The notes: a model not told the origin generated them from the sequence alone. Shown: positions 35,394 to 44,996, counted from the first letter of the stretch. The stretch: 64,000 nt of DNA from CAVSUZ01 sp963791885 (GCA_963791885.1 CAWBUL010000005.1:1736001-1800000); one strand, 5' to 3'. Numbers and translations are program-made.

Positions 35394-36827
35394 ATGTACC
35401 AGGATGTGCAATTGTTCATTGATGGCGCCTGGACCAAAGCAGGCGGTGGTAGAACGATCCCGGTGCTGAATCCGGCGACGGGTGAGACCATCGGAACGGT
35501 CGCGCATGCCGAAAAACCCGATCTCGATCGTGCTCTGGAAGCCGCAGAGAAGGGGTTTCATACTTGGCGCAAAGTCTCGGCCTATGATCGCGCGAAACTG
35601 ATGCGCAAGGCGGCGAATATCCTGCGCGAACGGGCCGACAAGATCGCGACGATCATGACCCTGGAACAGGGCAAGCCGCTCACAGAGGCGAAGATGGAGA
35701 CGCTGGCCGCCGGCGATGTCATCGACTGGTTTGCCGAGGAAGCGCGGCGCGCCTATGGCCGGGTCGTTCCGGCTCGCGCCGAGGGTGTTTATCAGCTTGT
35801 GATCAAGGAACCCGTGGGCCCCGTCGCTGCTTTCACGCCCTGGAATTTCCCAATCAATCAGGTGGTGCGCAAACTGTCAGCGGCGCTGGCGGCCGGGTGT
35901 TCCATCATCGTTAAGGCACCGGAGGAAACGCCGGCTTCGCCCGCTGAACTCATCCGGGCCTTTGTCGATGCTGGTGTGCCCCCCGGGGTGATCAACCTAG
36001 TCTACGGCGTACCGGCCGAAATTTCCGAATACCTGATTCCGCATCGGATCATTCGTAAGATTTCGTTCACCGGCTCCACGGCCGTGGGCAAACAGTTGGC
36101 GGCCCTGGCCGGCGCCCACATGAAGCGGGCGACCATGGAGCTTGGCGGTCATGCACCGGTGATCGTCTTCGATGATGCCGACGTGGACGTCGCGACCAGG
36201 ATCCTGTCCGCGAGCAAGATCCGCAACGCCGGCCAGGTCTGCATTTCCCCCACACGCTTCCTGGTGCAGGAGCCCGTCTATGATCAGTTCGTCGATAAGT
36301 TCGTTAGCGCGATCAAATCGGTGAAGGTGGGTGACGGGCTGGAGCAGGGCACTCAGATGGGGCCGATGGCCAATACGCGTCGGATCACCGCTATGGAAAG
36401 TTTTATTGGCGACGCGGTGAAGCACGGGGCCGAGGTGCGCACAGGCGGCAACCGGATCGGCAACAAGGGGAACTTCTTCGAGCCGACGGTGCTGACCAAT
36501 GTGCCAAAGGACGCTCGCATCATGAACGAGGAGCCTTTCGGGCCCGTCGCAGTGATCGCGCCCTTCCACTCCTTCGATGACGCGATCGAGGAAGCCAACC
36601 GTCTGCCGTTCGGCCTCGCCTCGTATGCCTTTACCCGGTCGGCACGAACCGCGACGGCAGTGGCTGCGGCGGTTGAGTCTGGGATGATTTCGATCAACCA
36701 CCACGGGTTGGCGCTGCCGGAAGTTCCCTTCGGCGGGGTCAAGGATTCCGGCTATGGTTCCGAAGGCGGGCTGGAGGCGATTGAAGCTTATCTGAACACG
36801 AAGTTCGTCTCCCAAGCCGGTTTGTAA
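35394..36827 (+). CDS. NAD(P)-dependent aldehyde dehydrogenase (succinate-semialdehyde type)
   Basis: A 477-residue aldehyde dehydrogenase. Motifs: AAFTPWNFPINQVVRKLSAA, the coenzyme motif FTGSTAVGKQLAALAG, catalytic glutamate MELGGHAPVIVFDDAD, catalytic cysteine NAGQVCISPTRFLVQ, and EEPFGPVAVIAPF. The overall pattern is that of succinate-semialdehyde or alpha-ketoglutaric-semialdehyde dehydrogenases. AGGAGA lies before the ATG at 35394. It follows the RraA-like gene by 25 bases and is probably in one operon with it. Confidence 0.92.
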   Translation: MYQDVQLFIDGAWTKAGGGRTIPVLNPATGETIGTVAHAEKPDLDRALEAAEKGFHTWRKVSAYDRAKLMRKAANILRERADKIATIMTLEQGKPLTEAKMETLAAGDVIDWFAEEARRAYGRVVPARAEGVYQLVIKEPVGPVAAFTPWNFPINQVVRKLSAALAAGCSIIVKAPEETPASPAELIRAFVDAGVPPGVINLVYGVPAEISEYLIPHRIIRKISFTGSTAVGKQLAALAGAHMKRATMELGGHAPVIVFDDADVDVATRILSASKIRNAGQVCISPTRFLVQEPVYDQFVDKFVSAIKSVKVGDGLEQGTQMGPMANTRRITAMESFIGDAVKHGAEVRTGGNRIGNKGNFFEPTVLTNVPKDARIMNEEPFGPVAVIAPFHSFDDAIEEANRLPFGLASYAFTRSARTATAVAAAVESGMISINHHGLALPEVPFGGVKDSGYGSEGGLEAIEAYLNTKFVSQAGL

Positions 36828-36853
36828 CCAACGGACGAATCTGCTTACTGGCG

Positions 36854-36881
36854 CCGGCGATCAGGGCTTGGTGGTCGCCGG
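36854..36881 (+). terminator. Hairpin downstream of aldehyde dehydrogenase
   Basis: CCGGCGATCA at 36854-36863 pairs with TGGTCGCCGG at 36872-36881 (one wobble pair) around an 8-base loop. No T-run follows, so it may be a Rho-dependent end or an RNA-stabilising stem after the operon. Confidence 0.35.
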
Positions 36882-37063
36882 TATAGGTGTGCACGCCAGT
36901 TCAGCGACAACGCGGCAGCAGAGCAACGAAACACGGCAACCGGTTCAACGTCGTCGCAGGCGCGTCGATTGCCCTTGGCAAGGTTCCGGAGGCGTGTCAA
37001 AAGCCGTTGCGAGAGCGGGGCGATTCCGTAGCTCCACTCAGCCGCTGTCGCTCAGGAGCCAAC

Positions 37064-37333
37064 ATGTCCAAAGCCTTTATCGCGCAAGTTATCCAGGAGT
37101 TGGCGTCGCTTACCGGGGCGGCTGCGAACCGCGCCGCCGGTCATCTTATGGACGCCATCGTTAAGGAGCTGCGCCGTTCCGGGAAGTTTACCTTACCCAG
37201 CTTCGGCACCTTCGTCGTCCGCAAGACCAAGGCCCGAACTGGCATGAACCCGCGGACCGGTGAGTCTATAAAGGTGAGGGCTGGCAAGACCGTCCGATTT
37301 AAGGCTTCGCCTTCGCTGAAGAAGTCAGTTTGA
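37064..37333 (+). CDS. HU/IHF-family DNA-binding protein
   Basis: A small histone-like protein of 89 residues from the ATG at 37064 (CAGGAGCC before it): MSKAFIAQVIQELASLTGAA. The DNA-contacting arm motif is KARTGMNPRTGESIKVRAGK, preceded by LPSFGTFVVR. Length and motif match HU. The 236-base leader upstream contains no clear gene. A longer open frame from 36887 exists but lies in non-conserved sequence. Confidence 0.93.
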   Translation: MSKAFIAQVIQELASLTGAAANRAAGHLMDAIVKELRRSGKFTLPSFGTFVVRKTKARTGMNPRTGESIKVRAGKTVRFKASPSLKKSV

Positions 37334-37354
37334 TTTAACCGATCCCCTCTGGGC

Positions 37355-37693
37355 CTAAGTCTCGGGACCGCGAACGAAACACATCACGCCTAAGGTCGGA
37401 GTGTAGCAGACAACTGCTTGCCCGGTCGGATTATCCGCCCGGTGCAGGATCGTTTCAGGCGGTATGGGCCTCCATTGTCCCTGAATTAGCGCCTCATAGT
37501 GATCGCCATTGATGCGATATTCGGTCCGCCGGCAATCGGCTTCCGAGCAGCAGGAAATTCCCGTCCCCGGCTGAATAAGGCTCCGGAACCACGGGGCGAG
37601 AGCCGGATCGCCACCCCCCGGCGGCGGATTGGCGAAGGCGGCGGAGGCAGATAGTAGGAAAACAGCGCCGCTCAACACACGAAACATTACCAT
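37355..37693 (-). CDS. Hypothetical exported protein with cysteine pair
   Basis: A 112-residue protein with an N-terminal signal peptide (MVMFRVLSGAVFLLSASAAF, cleaved near AFANPP). The mature part has a glycine/proline stretch, then the motif GISCCSEADCRRTEYRINGD and WRPIPPETILHRADNPTGQA, and ends VVCYTPTLGVMCFVRGPET. Four to five cysteines suggest disulfides in the periplasm. Similar short CCSEADC proteins occur widely in alphaproteobacteria, from memory; function unknown. A longer upstream open frame merges with the SDR gene and is not real. Confidence 0.7.
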   Translation of the reverse strand: MVMFRVLSGAVFLLSASAAFANPPPGGGDPALAPWFRSLIQPGTGISCCSEADCRRTEYRINGDHYEALIQGQWRPIPPETILHRADNPTGQAVVCYTPTLGVMCFVRGPET

Positions 37694-37794
37694 GCTCCGG
37701 GCAGTCCACCCTCTCGACTTGGCCTTTGGCGCGATAACCTCAAGCGGGAGCGTTCCCGAGAATGTACCCTTTTCGTTGATCAGATGGCGAATGA

Positions 37795-38558
37795 TTACGT
37801 TGTAATCGAATAACCGCCATCTACGGCTATCGCGGCGCCTGTAACAAAGTCGGACGCCGGGCTGGCCAGAAACACAGCAATGCCTGCGAGATCTGCCGGA
37901 ATTCCCCAGCGCCCCGCTGGAGTTCGTGCTTCCACCCGCTCGTGCAGGCCCTCCACCTGCCGGCGGGCCGTGCGCGTCAACTCCGTGTCGATCCAGCCAG
38001 GGAGTACAGCGTTTACCTGAACGTTGTCTTTCGCCCAGGCCGTAGCGAGAGCCCGTGTCATTTGCACGATTCCGCCTTTGCTCGCAGCGTAAGGCGTCGC
38101 ATAAGGTGCGCCGAACAGCGACATCATCGATCCGATATTGATGATCTTGCCGGCTCCCGCCTGCTTTAGCGCTGGATACGCGGCCTGAGCACACAAAAAT
38201 GCTCCAGTCAGGTTTGTGTCCAGCACCTGATGCCACTCCTCCTCGGTATAATCCTGAGGCACCTTGCGGATGGAGGTGCCGGCGTTGTTGACCAGATATC
38301 CAGCCGGCCGAAGCGCTCGACCGCCTCTGCCACCACCGTTCGGCACTCCACGGCGCGGGTGACATCCGCGCGCACGAAGTGCGCGGTCCGGCCGTGCTTT
38401 TCCAGTGACTTCAATGCCGCGCCGGCTTTCTCCTGGTTACGTCCGGTCAGCACGATGGAGGCGCCAGCGTCGGCCAGACCCTCAGCCATCCCAAGGCCAA
38501 TGCCGCCATTGCCGCCCGTGACGATTGCAACCTTCTCAGTCAGATCGAACAATCTCAT
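37795..38558 (-). pseudogene. Short-chain dehydrogenase/reductase, disrupted by one -1 frameshift
   Basis: From ATG 38558 the first frame gives MRLFDLTEKVAIVTGGNGGIGLGMAEG (Rossmann TGGxxGIG) and VERFGRLDI. It loses one base near 38295. The other frame continues with LVNNAGTSIRKVPQDYTEE, NTNLTGAFLCAQAAYPAL-type helix, the catalytic segment IINIGSMMSLFGAPYATPYA with YAASKGG, and ends GAAIAVDGGYSITT. Restored length is about 254 residues, normal for gluconate/glucose-type SDR enzymes. All active-site residues (Asn, Ser, Tyr, Lys) are intact, so this looks like a one-base deletion in the sequence rather than decay. Confidence 0.85.
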
Positions 38559-38690
38559 CCGCGCAAATCCATTTGGTTTAACGCATCGTTTGCCCGGCAA
38601 AACTCCCCCGGCGAAGGCCAGCAAGGTAACGCAGCAGATGTGCGGCCGAGCCCTTCACGGCTATGCCAGGCAAACGAAGCGGTGGCTCAA

Positions 38691-39147
38691 TTAGGACGTG
38701 TGCGACCCCGGGATCTGCCCGCGAATCTCGCCGCTCGGATGATCTTTGCTGTGAACGTTAATGTAGGTCTGTCCAGCCATGAGCATCTTGGCCTGATCGG
38801 GCGTCAGTGTGTCCGAACCCGTGATCGGGCTTGAGGGAGCCGCACCCTTCTTGCTCAGCCATACCAGCACCGGTCCGTTCTGTGTCGGGCCGGCGGGACC
38901 ATGGATATGTGCCATTGTAGCAGGGCTCGTAAGGTTCTGGTACGAGATGTCCCAGGTGAGCTTCCGAGTTCGCCGGATCGTAGGTGAGGTTGGCTGTTCC
39001 CGTGCCATTGGTTTGCACCGGCGGAACCTGTTGCTGACCGTTAAGCTGGATGGTGATTTTCATCGGGTTCGCCGCCCGTGCCGCTACTCCGGTCAGTCCC
39101 AGGGCGCCCAGTGCCAAAGCTGCCCGGCGCGTCAGTTCGAAGCCCAT
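38691..39147 (-). pseudogene. CHRD-domain exported protein, disrupted by one +1 frameshift
   Basis: From ATG 39147 (GGAGGGG before it) the protein starts MGFELTRRAALALGALGLTG, a twin-arginine signal with TRRAALA, cleaved near ARAANP. The CHRD domain begins KITIQLNGQQQVPPVQTNGT and breaks near 38964, where an extra G follows AAC TCG. The +1 frame continues LTWDISYQNLTSPATMAHIH, then GPAGPTQNGPVLVWL and ends INVHSKDHPSGEIRGQIPGS. Both the A-x-H-I-H-G and the H-P-x-G-E-I-R-G-Q-I signatures of CHRD domains are kept. Restored length about 151 residues. Function of the domain in bacteria is unknown. Confidence 0.85.
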
Positions 39148-39249
39148 CAGTCCCCTCCTGTTTGCTCGCCGCCAGAACATACGTTTGCTGGCCCCCGTCC
39201 GCCACCCTTCAGGCTTCCATTCCAAGGAGACCATGCCCATCATCGATCG

Positions 39250-39909
39250 ATGTCCCGTCGAGTCCTGGAGATCACGCCGGAGCTGATGCTGCGGGCATAT
39301 CGCCACGGCTTATTCCCGATGGCGGAGACACGCCGAGGAAGCCGGCTCTTTTGGCTGGACCCTGAACGTCGCGGTGTCCTGCCGCTCGATCGGTTCCATC
39401 TGCCGCGCAGGCTGGCCCGCACGATCCTGTCCGACCGGTTCGACATCACCGCCGACCGCGATTTTCCGGCTACGATTGCTGGGTGCGCGGCGCCCGCACC
39501 GGGGCGGGAAGATACCTGGATCAACCAGCAGATCGAGTCACTGTTCACTGAGCTTCACCTCATGGGCTACGCCCACTCCATCGAGGCACGCCTGGATGGC
39601 GTACTCGTCGGCGGCCTGTATGGCGTGGCGATGGGCGGCGTGTTCTTTGGGGAGAGCATGTTCAGTGCAGTGCGCGATGCCTCCAAAGCCGCCCTCGTGT
39701 ATCTCGTGGCTCTTCTCCGTCTCAGCGGTTTCCGCCTCCTCGACACACAATTCGTCACCCCGCATCTCGCGCAGTTCGGGGCAGTGGAGTTGCCCCGCGC
39801 CGACTATAAGAACCACCTCGCCGCTGCTCTGGAAGCGCCGGCTTTGTGGCATGAGCCGCTGGAGGATGCCGTAGCGGCCGAAATCCGCCGCCTTGCCGAG
39901 GACGCGTGA
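39250..39909 (+). CDS. aat: Leucyl/phenylalanyl-tRNA--protein transferase
   Basis: N-end rule enzyme that adds Leu or Phe to N-terminal Lys/Arg of proteins; 219 residues. Signatures: ITPELMLRAYRHGLFPMAET, LFWLDPERRGVLPLDRFH, TWINQQIESLFTELHLMGYA, HSIEARLDGVLVGGLYGVAM and GGVFFGESMFS, then LLDTQFVTPHLAQFGAVELP. ATG at 39250 was used. An AAGGAGA box and an ATG at 39233 lie just upstream in another frame, so translation may start differently or an indel may be present. Confidence 0.95.
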   Translation: MSRRVLEITPELMLRAYRHGLFPMAETRRGSRLFWLDPERRGVLPLDRFHLPRRLARTILSDRFDITADRDFPATIAGCAAPAPGREDTWINQQIESLFTELHLMGYAHSIEARLDGVLVGGLYGVAMGGVFFGESMFSAVRDASKAALVYLVALLRLSGFRLLDTQFVTPHLAQFGAVELPRADYKNHLAAALEAPALWHEPLEDAVAAEIRRLAEDA

Positions 39910-40472
39910 AAGGTCTGGCTTCTCTCGCCGCCCTGCTGTTGCCCGTGATGGCCTCCGCGCAAGAGAGGCCGGCGGTTCGGCCTATCCATGACGTAACGGT
40001 CGATTACCAGTTGCAGGCGGTCGATGCGCACGGTTCGGACTCGGTTCGCATCATCCGGCTGTCATGGACCCGGCAGGGGAACCGCCTGCGCCTCGACATG
40101 CAAGGAGGCACGGGTTTCGTCTTGGTGGACTACGCTGCGCACAGGATGGAGTTGGTTATCACGCAGCAGAAAGCGTTCGTGGCTCTGCCCTTCGATCCTT
40201 CGATTGCACCCGGACTATCGATCCCCCCGGACGTGGCCATGCATGCATCGGGCAGTGAACAAGTGGCTGGTACGCCATGCACGGTGTGGATCATGCAGGC
40301 GCCTGGCGCACGAGCGACAGCGTGCATCACGAACGATGGGCTGTTGTTATCGTTACGGATCGAGGATAGCTCGCAACCGGCTCTCGAAGCCATCCGCGTG
40401 ACCTACGGTACCCAGCCCCCCAGCCTGTTCGAAATTCCTAATGGTTTTAGCCAAATCGCGCCGTCTCATTAA
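39906..40472 (+). CDS. Exported hypothetical protein
   Basis: A 188-residue protein with GTG start overlapping the aat stop. It has a signal peptide (MKGLASLAALLLPVMASAQE) and a beta-rich mature part: VTVDYQLQAVDAHGSDSVRI, RLDMQGGTGFVLVDYAAHRM, FVALPFDPSIAPGLSIPPDV, and VAGTPCTVWIMQAPGARATA with a cysteine pair. The layout (outer-membrane lipoprotein-sorting-like beta sheet binding a hydrophobic ligand) recalls DUF4412 proteins, not confirmed. Probably cotranscribed with aat. Confidence 0.65.
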   Translation: MKGLASLAALLLPVMASAQERPAVRPIHDVTVDYQLQAVDAHGSDSVRIIRLSWTRQGNRLRLDMQGGTGFVLVDYAAHRMELVITQQKAFVALPFDPSIAPGLSIPPDVAMHASGSEQVAGTPCTVWIMQAPGARATACITNDGLLLSLRIEDSSQPALEAIRVTYGTQPPSLFEIPNGFSQIAPSH

Positions 40473-40501
40473 GGGTTAAGGAGCGGTGTAAGCGCGACAG
40501 G

Positions 40502-40936
40502 TTAGGCCCTGAGACGAGACAGCTCCAACAGGACGTTTGCTTCCAACTCCTTCTCCTCGAGCCGGTGCTTCACCAAGTCGCCGATCGACACGATCCCCGC
40601 CAGCCGTTCCTGATCTACCACCGGCACATGCCGAATGCGCGCGATCGTCATCTTGGCTAGAACAGCATCAATACGATCCTGCAACTCGCACGTGATCACA
40701 CGCGCCGACATCAGTTCGCGGACAGGCCTCTGAAGCGTTGCTGCACCCTCGTGCGCCATTGCGTTAACGAAATCACGCTCGGAGAAAATGCCCGCCATGC
40801 GCATCCAGCGGTCCTCAACGACCAGCGCGCCGATCTTATGTTCTGCGAGCTTGCGCACCGCATCCCCGACCGTCTCCTCCTCGCGGATTTTTACCACCTC
40901 GTGGCCCTTGCCGTGAAGCACTTCGGAAATCAGCAT
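40502..40936 (-). CDS. CBS-domain protein
   Basis: A 144-residue protein made of two CBS motifs that usually bind adenine nucleotides. First copy: VVKIREEETVGDAVRKLAEH, then KIGALVVEDRWMRMAGIFSE and RDFVNAM. Second: RVITCELQDRIDAVLAKMTI with RHVPVVDQERLAGIVSIGDL. No catalytic domain is fused, so it acts as a regulator or sensor, with an unknown partner. It starts at ATG 40936 and lies alone between convergent and parallel neighbours. Confidence 0.9.
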   Translation of the reverse strand: MLISEVLHGKGHEVVKIREEETVGDAVRKLAEHKIGALVVEDRWMRMAGIFSERDFVNAMAHEGAATLQRPVRELMSARVITCELQDRIDAVLAKMTIARIRHVPVVDQERLAGIVSIGDLVKHRLEEKELEANVLLELSRLRA

Positions 40937-41051
40937 GGTGTGGCTCCTCTTCTCGGCGGGGCGTCGAAGCCGCCATCACGCGGCGCAACGGCACGGCGCC
41001 TCTTATTGGTGAAGTGGGCATCCAGCGCTGGCGTCACAACCAAGCCCCGGA

Positions 41052-41720
41052 TCAGCCGCCCCGAAATCCTGTCGCCACGACGTAAAGCTCCCGCGACTCT
41101 TTCCGGCTTGCCGGTGGCTTGGCGTGGCGTACGGTCCCGAAGCGCTGCTTCATCGCCGCCAACATCTCGCGCTCCGAGCCACCCTGGAAGACCTTGCCGA
41201 CAAACGCACCGTCAGGCGTCAGGACAGTGCAGGCGAAATCCAATGCTGCCTCCGCCAGCGCCATGATCCGCAAATGGTCGGTCGCGCCATGACCCGTCGT
41301 GTTCGGCGCCATATCCGAGAGTACCAGATCAGCGGATCCGCCCAACGCTGTGGTGATCTGCTCGACGACGGTGGGGTCGGTAAAATCGCCCCGCAACAGG
41401 GTTGCATCCGGGATCGGATCGATCTCCAGGAGATCAACGGCCACCACTGCCCGCGCGCCGCGCTTCAGCGCCACCTGCGTCCAGCCGCCCGGCGCCGCGC
41501 CGAGGTCCACCACGCGAGACCCCGCTCGCAGCAAGTGGAACCGCTCATCCAGCTCGATCAGCTTGAACGCTGCGCGCGACCGCCAACCCTGGTCACGCGC
41601 TGCCCGCACATATGGGTCGTTCAACTGCCGGGCCAGCCAGCGCTGCGAGGCCGTACTGCGTCCTCGCGCCGAGTGCACTGGAACCGACAGTCTGCGCGGC
41701 CCCTTGAGGCCAGAACTCAT
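41052..41720 (-). CDS. rlmE: 23S rRNA (uridine-2'-O-)-methyltransferase
   Basis: Modifies U2552 of 23S rRNA with S-adenosylmethionine; 222 residues. SAM motifs: RSRAAFKLIELDERFHLLRA, VVDLGAAPGGWTQVALKRGA, VDLLEIDPIPDATLLRGDFT, and DLVLSDMAPNTTGHGATDHL, then LRIMALAEAALDFACTVLTP, with the K-D-K-E like catalytic residues in FVGKVFQGG and region. The start overlaps the stop of the ppx/gppA-type gene (ATGA), forming a two-gene operon. Confidence 0.95.
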   Translation of the reverse strand: MSSGLKGPRRLSVPVHSARGRSTASQRWLARQLNDPYVRAARDQGWRSRAAFKLIELDERFHLLRAGSRVVDLGAAPGGWTQVALKRGARAVVAVDLLEIDPIPDATLLRGDFTDPTVVEQITTALGGSADLVLSDMAPNTTGHGATDHLRIMALAEAALDFACTVLTPDGAFVGKVFQGGSEREMLAAMKQRFGTVRHAKPPASRKESRELYVVATGFRGG

Positions 41721-42853
41721 CGCCGCATGGGTGGCCAGGATCGGGTGCGGCGGCGCCGGTCAGAGCGAATCATGCGCAGCAGCATGCCTTCGCGCAGCCC
41801 CCGATCCGCCACTGCCACCTGAGCCGCGGGCCAGAGCGCCGTGATCGCGGCAAAGACCGCGCAGCCTGGCAGCACGAAATCAACTCGCTCAGGCCCGACG
41901 CAGGGATGTTGTTCCAAACCAGCCCGCCCCAGGCTGCGTAGCCGCCCCAGTGCCGTCGCCGCTTCCGCGCGGCTCAGCATCACGCCGTCCACGAGCAGGC
42001 GCTGATAGCGTGGCAGGTCCAGGGCCACACCGGCCAATGTCGTCACGGTGCCGCTCGTGCCCAACAGCATCACGCCACCGCACTCGATCTCGTGGCCGAT
42101 GCAGTGGACCCTCTCGAAGGCGAGCAATTGCCGCATCACATCGGCGGTCATTGCCTCAAACCCCGCGACACTAAATCGCTCGGCACCGTACTGTTCGGAC
42201 AGCGTCACTACTCCAACTGGCAGCGACGCGTAGCCCATCAGCACCGGACCGTCGATCGGGTCTACCCGCACCCAGGCCAGTTCGGTTGATCCACCACCGA
42301 TGTCGAACAATAATGCCCGACGCACATTGCCCGCCAGCAGCGACGCGCAACTCTCCAGTGCGAGTTCGGCCTCCTCCCGAGTAGAGATGATGTCGAAGGC
42401 GAGCCCCGTGCGCTCCTTCACGCGGGCTAGGAACTCCGGGCCGTTTTCCGCCCGTCGGCAGGCTTCAGTAGCGATCGCGCGCATGCTCTTTACTGGCCGG
42501 CGCGACAGTCGCCCGGCGCAGGTTTCCAGCGCGGTCAGCGCCCTCTCCATCGCCTGCTCGTTGAGCCGTCCGGTCGCATGCAGTCCTTCTCCCAACCGGA
42601 CGATACGGCTGAAGCTCTCCAGCACCCGGAACCCCTCGCCTGAGGCGGCGCCGATCAGCATGCGGCAATTGTTCGTGCCGAGGTCAAGCGCAGCGAAGGC
42701 CCCCGGCGGCGTGCGCCAGGGGACAACGGGCGCAACTGGCGCGGTGCTCCCCTCAACCAGCATGCTAACATCTTCGGCATCCGGCCCGCAGGTTGCAAGC
42801 CTGTGTTGCATTGCGGCGATTGTAACAGCCGGCCTTGTTGTCTGATCGGCCAC
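41717..42853 (-). CDS. Ppx/GppA family phosphatase (exopolyphosphatase-like)
   Basis: Up to 378 residues; the conserved fold begins near residue 50 with FAALDLGTNNCRMLIGAAS. Motifs LRRPVKS-type region, ATEACRRAENGPEFLARVKE, FDIISTREEAELALESCASL, LLFDIGGGSTELAWV and LPVGVVTLSEQYG, then LLGTSGTVTTLAGVAL are typical of Ppx/GppA ASKHA phosphatases that act on polyphosphate or pppGpp. Several starts are possible (42853 GTG, 42811 and 42766 ATG); no clear ribosome-binding site decides. Upstream of rlmE as in many alphaproteobacteria. Confidence 0.88.
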   Translation of the reverse strand: MADQTTRPAVTIAAMQHRLATCGPDAEDVSMLVEGSTAPVAPVVPWRTPPGAFAALDLGTNNCRMLIGAASGEGFRVLESFSRIVRLGEGLHATGRLNEQAMERALTALETCAGRLSRRPVKSMRAIATEACRRAENGPEFLARVKERTGLAFDIISTREEAELALESCASLLAGNVRRALLFDIGGGSTELAWVRVDPIDGPVLMGYASLPVGVVTLSEQYGAERFSVAGFEAMTADVMRQLLAFERVHCIGHEIECGGVMLLGTSGTVTTLAGVALDLPRYQRLLVDGVMLSRAEAATALGRLRSLGRAGLEQHPCVGPERVDFVLPGCAVFAAITALWPAAQVAVADRGLREGMLLRMIRSDRRRRTRSWPPMRR

Positions 42854-42939
42854 CCCACGTCAGCGGGTCTGTCCGGCCGGACCTTGTCGCCTCCGGACGC
42901 CTGTGCGTATGTCCTGCGACATTCTCGCCGGGAGATGTC

Positions 42940-44978
42940 ATGGCGGCTTTGGCTGAACTTCCTGCCGAAAACCCTGTCCTCGCGCGTCAGGCGGAGATCC
43001 TCTCGCGCCCCATTACCCAACAAAGGAGGATGGCTGACGCGATCAGGGCGCTGGCGATTGATGCGGTCGAGGCGGCGAATTCCGGCCATCCCGGCCTGCC
43101 TATGGGTATGGCCGATGTTGCTACTGTGCTGTGGACTCGATTCCTGAAGTTCGATGCCGCCGATCCTCACTGGCCGGACCGGGACCGCTTCGTCCTCTCC
43201 GCCGGCCACGGTTCGATGTTGCTCTATGCCCTGCTCCATCTGACCGGTTTTGAGGGCATGACCCTCGACGACATCAAGCATTTCCGCCAGCTCGAGTTCC
43301 CCCGCCGCAGGTCACCCTGAATTTGGTGAGGCGCCGGGAATTGAAACCACCACTGGTCCGCTTGGCCAAGGAGTTGGCACCTCCGTTGGCATGGCGCTCG
43401 CCGAGCGGATATTGGCTGCCCGGTTTGGCAAGTCGCTCGTCGACCACCGCACCTGGGTTATCTGCTCCGACGGCGATTTGATGGAGGGCATCAGCCAGGA
43501 GGCGATCAGCCTCGCTGGGCATCTGAGGTTGGAAAAGCTGACTTTTCTCTATGACGATAACCATGTCTCCATCGATGGGGACACAGCTCTGGCCCGCTCA
43601 GAGGATACGCTGAAGCGCTTTGCTGCTGAGGGCTGGGCCACCAAGGCGGTGGATGGGCACGATCCGGTGCAGATAGCCGCAGCGCTTTCCTTCGCCATAC
43701 GCTCCCGTAAGCCGACGCTGATCGCCTGCAGCACCATCATCGGTTTGGGTGCGCCGACCAAGGCCGGGACGAATGCGGTGCATGGGTCGGCCCTCGGCGC
43801 CAAAGAGGCAGCGGGAGCCAAGCAGCTTCTCGGTTGGCACGAACCTGCTTTCACTGTGCCTGACGATCTGATGGAACGCTGGCGCTCTGCCGGCACGCGC
43901 GGCGCTACCCCGCGACGGGCGTGGCTTAAGCGCCTGGCGCGCCACAACCTTAAGAGTGAGTTTGAGCGCGCTGTCGCCGGTAAGCTCCCGGAGAACTGGC
44001 ACGAGACTGTCACCGCGCTGAAGCAGAAGATCGCGGAAGATAAGCCCAAGCTCGCCACCCGAGCCGCGAGCCAGCGCGCGCTGGAGGCACTGGTTCCAGC
44101 GACGCCCGAACTGATCGGTGGATCGGCCGACCTGACCGGCTCCAACCTGACCTTCATCAAATCGATGGGCACCATCAGCCCGGGGAATTACGCCGGCCGC
44201 TACATCCATTTCGGCATTCGCGAGCATGGCATGGCGGCTGCGGCTAACGGTATGGCGCTGCACGGTGGCCTGATCCCCTACACGGGCACGTTCTTCGTCT
44301 TCACGGACTACATGCGGCCGGCGATCCGGCTTGGCGCGATCATGCGTCAGCGTGTGATCCACGTGTTGACTCATGATTCGATCGGCTTGGGCGAGGATGG
44401 ACCCACGCACCAGCCCATCGAGCAACTGGCCAGCCTGCGCGCCATGCCAAACATCCATGTCTATCGGCCGGGGGACACGATGGAGACCGCCGAGTGCTGG
44501 GAACTCGCACTTAGGCGGACCGAGGGGCCATCGCTGCTGGTGCTCAGCCGTCAGGCCGTGCCAGCCATGCGCTTCGACGCCAATGGTAATAAGTGCGCCC
44601 GCGGCGGCTACGTGCTGGCTGAAGCGGAAGGGGCGCGCCAGGCCACTCTGATCGCGACCGGCACCGAGGTGTCCATCGCCATGGATGCGCGCGAGCGGCT
44701 AAAGCAAGAGGGCATCGCCGTTGCGGTGGTCTCGCTGCCCTGCTGGGAGTTGTTCGAGGCGCAGGACGAAGCATATCGCAGGTACTGTGCTGGGTGGCGT
44801 GCCGCGCATCGGCATCGAGGCGGCTTCCCCGTTTGGCTGGGATCGCTGGCTGGGACAGGACGGGGTGTTCATCGGCATGAGCACGTTCGGCGCTTCCGGT
44901 CCGTGGGAAGATGTTTACAAACATTTCGGGATCACGTCCGATGCCGCCGTCGCCGCGGTAAAAAAGCGGCTCGGCTGA
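42940..44978 (+). pseudogene. tkt: Transketolase, disrupted by two +1 frameshifts
   Basis: ThDP enzyme of the pentose phosphate pathway. The first frame (ATG 42940) encodes RRMADAIRALAIDAVEAANS, HPGLPMGMADVATVLWTRFL and ends after DDIKHFRQL because of an extra base in TTCCCCC (43297-43303). The middle frame continues GHPEFGEAPGIETTTGPLGQ, ICSDGDLMEGISQEAISLAG, HFGIREHGMAAAANGMALHG and TFFVFTDYMRPAIRLGAIMR. A second extra base near 44781-44783 breaks it after DEAYR. A third frame gives TVLGGVPRIGIEAASPFGWD, RWLGQDGVFIG and ends at 44978. Removing two bases gives 678 residues, the usual size. The three pieces together hold a whole transketolase, so assembly errors are likely. Confidence 0.92.
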
Positions 44979-44996
44979 AACTCCAAGGAGCGAACT

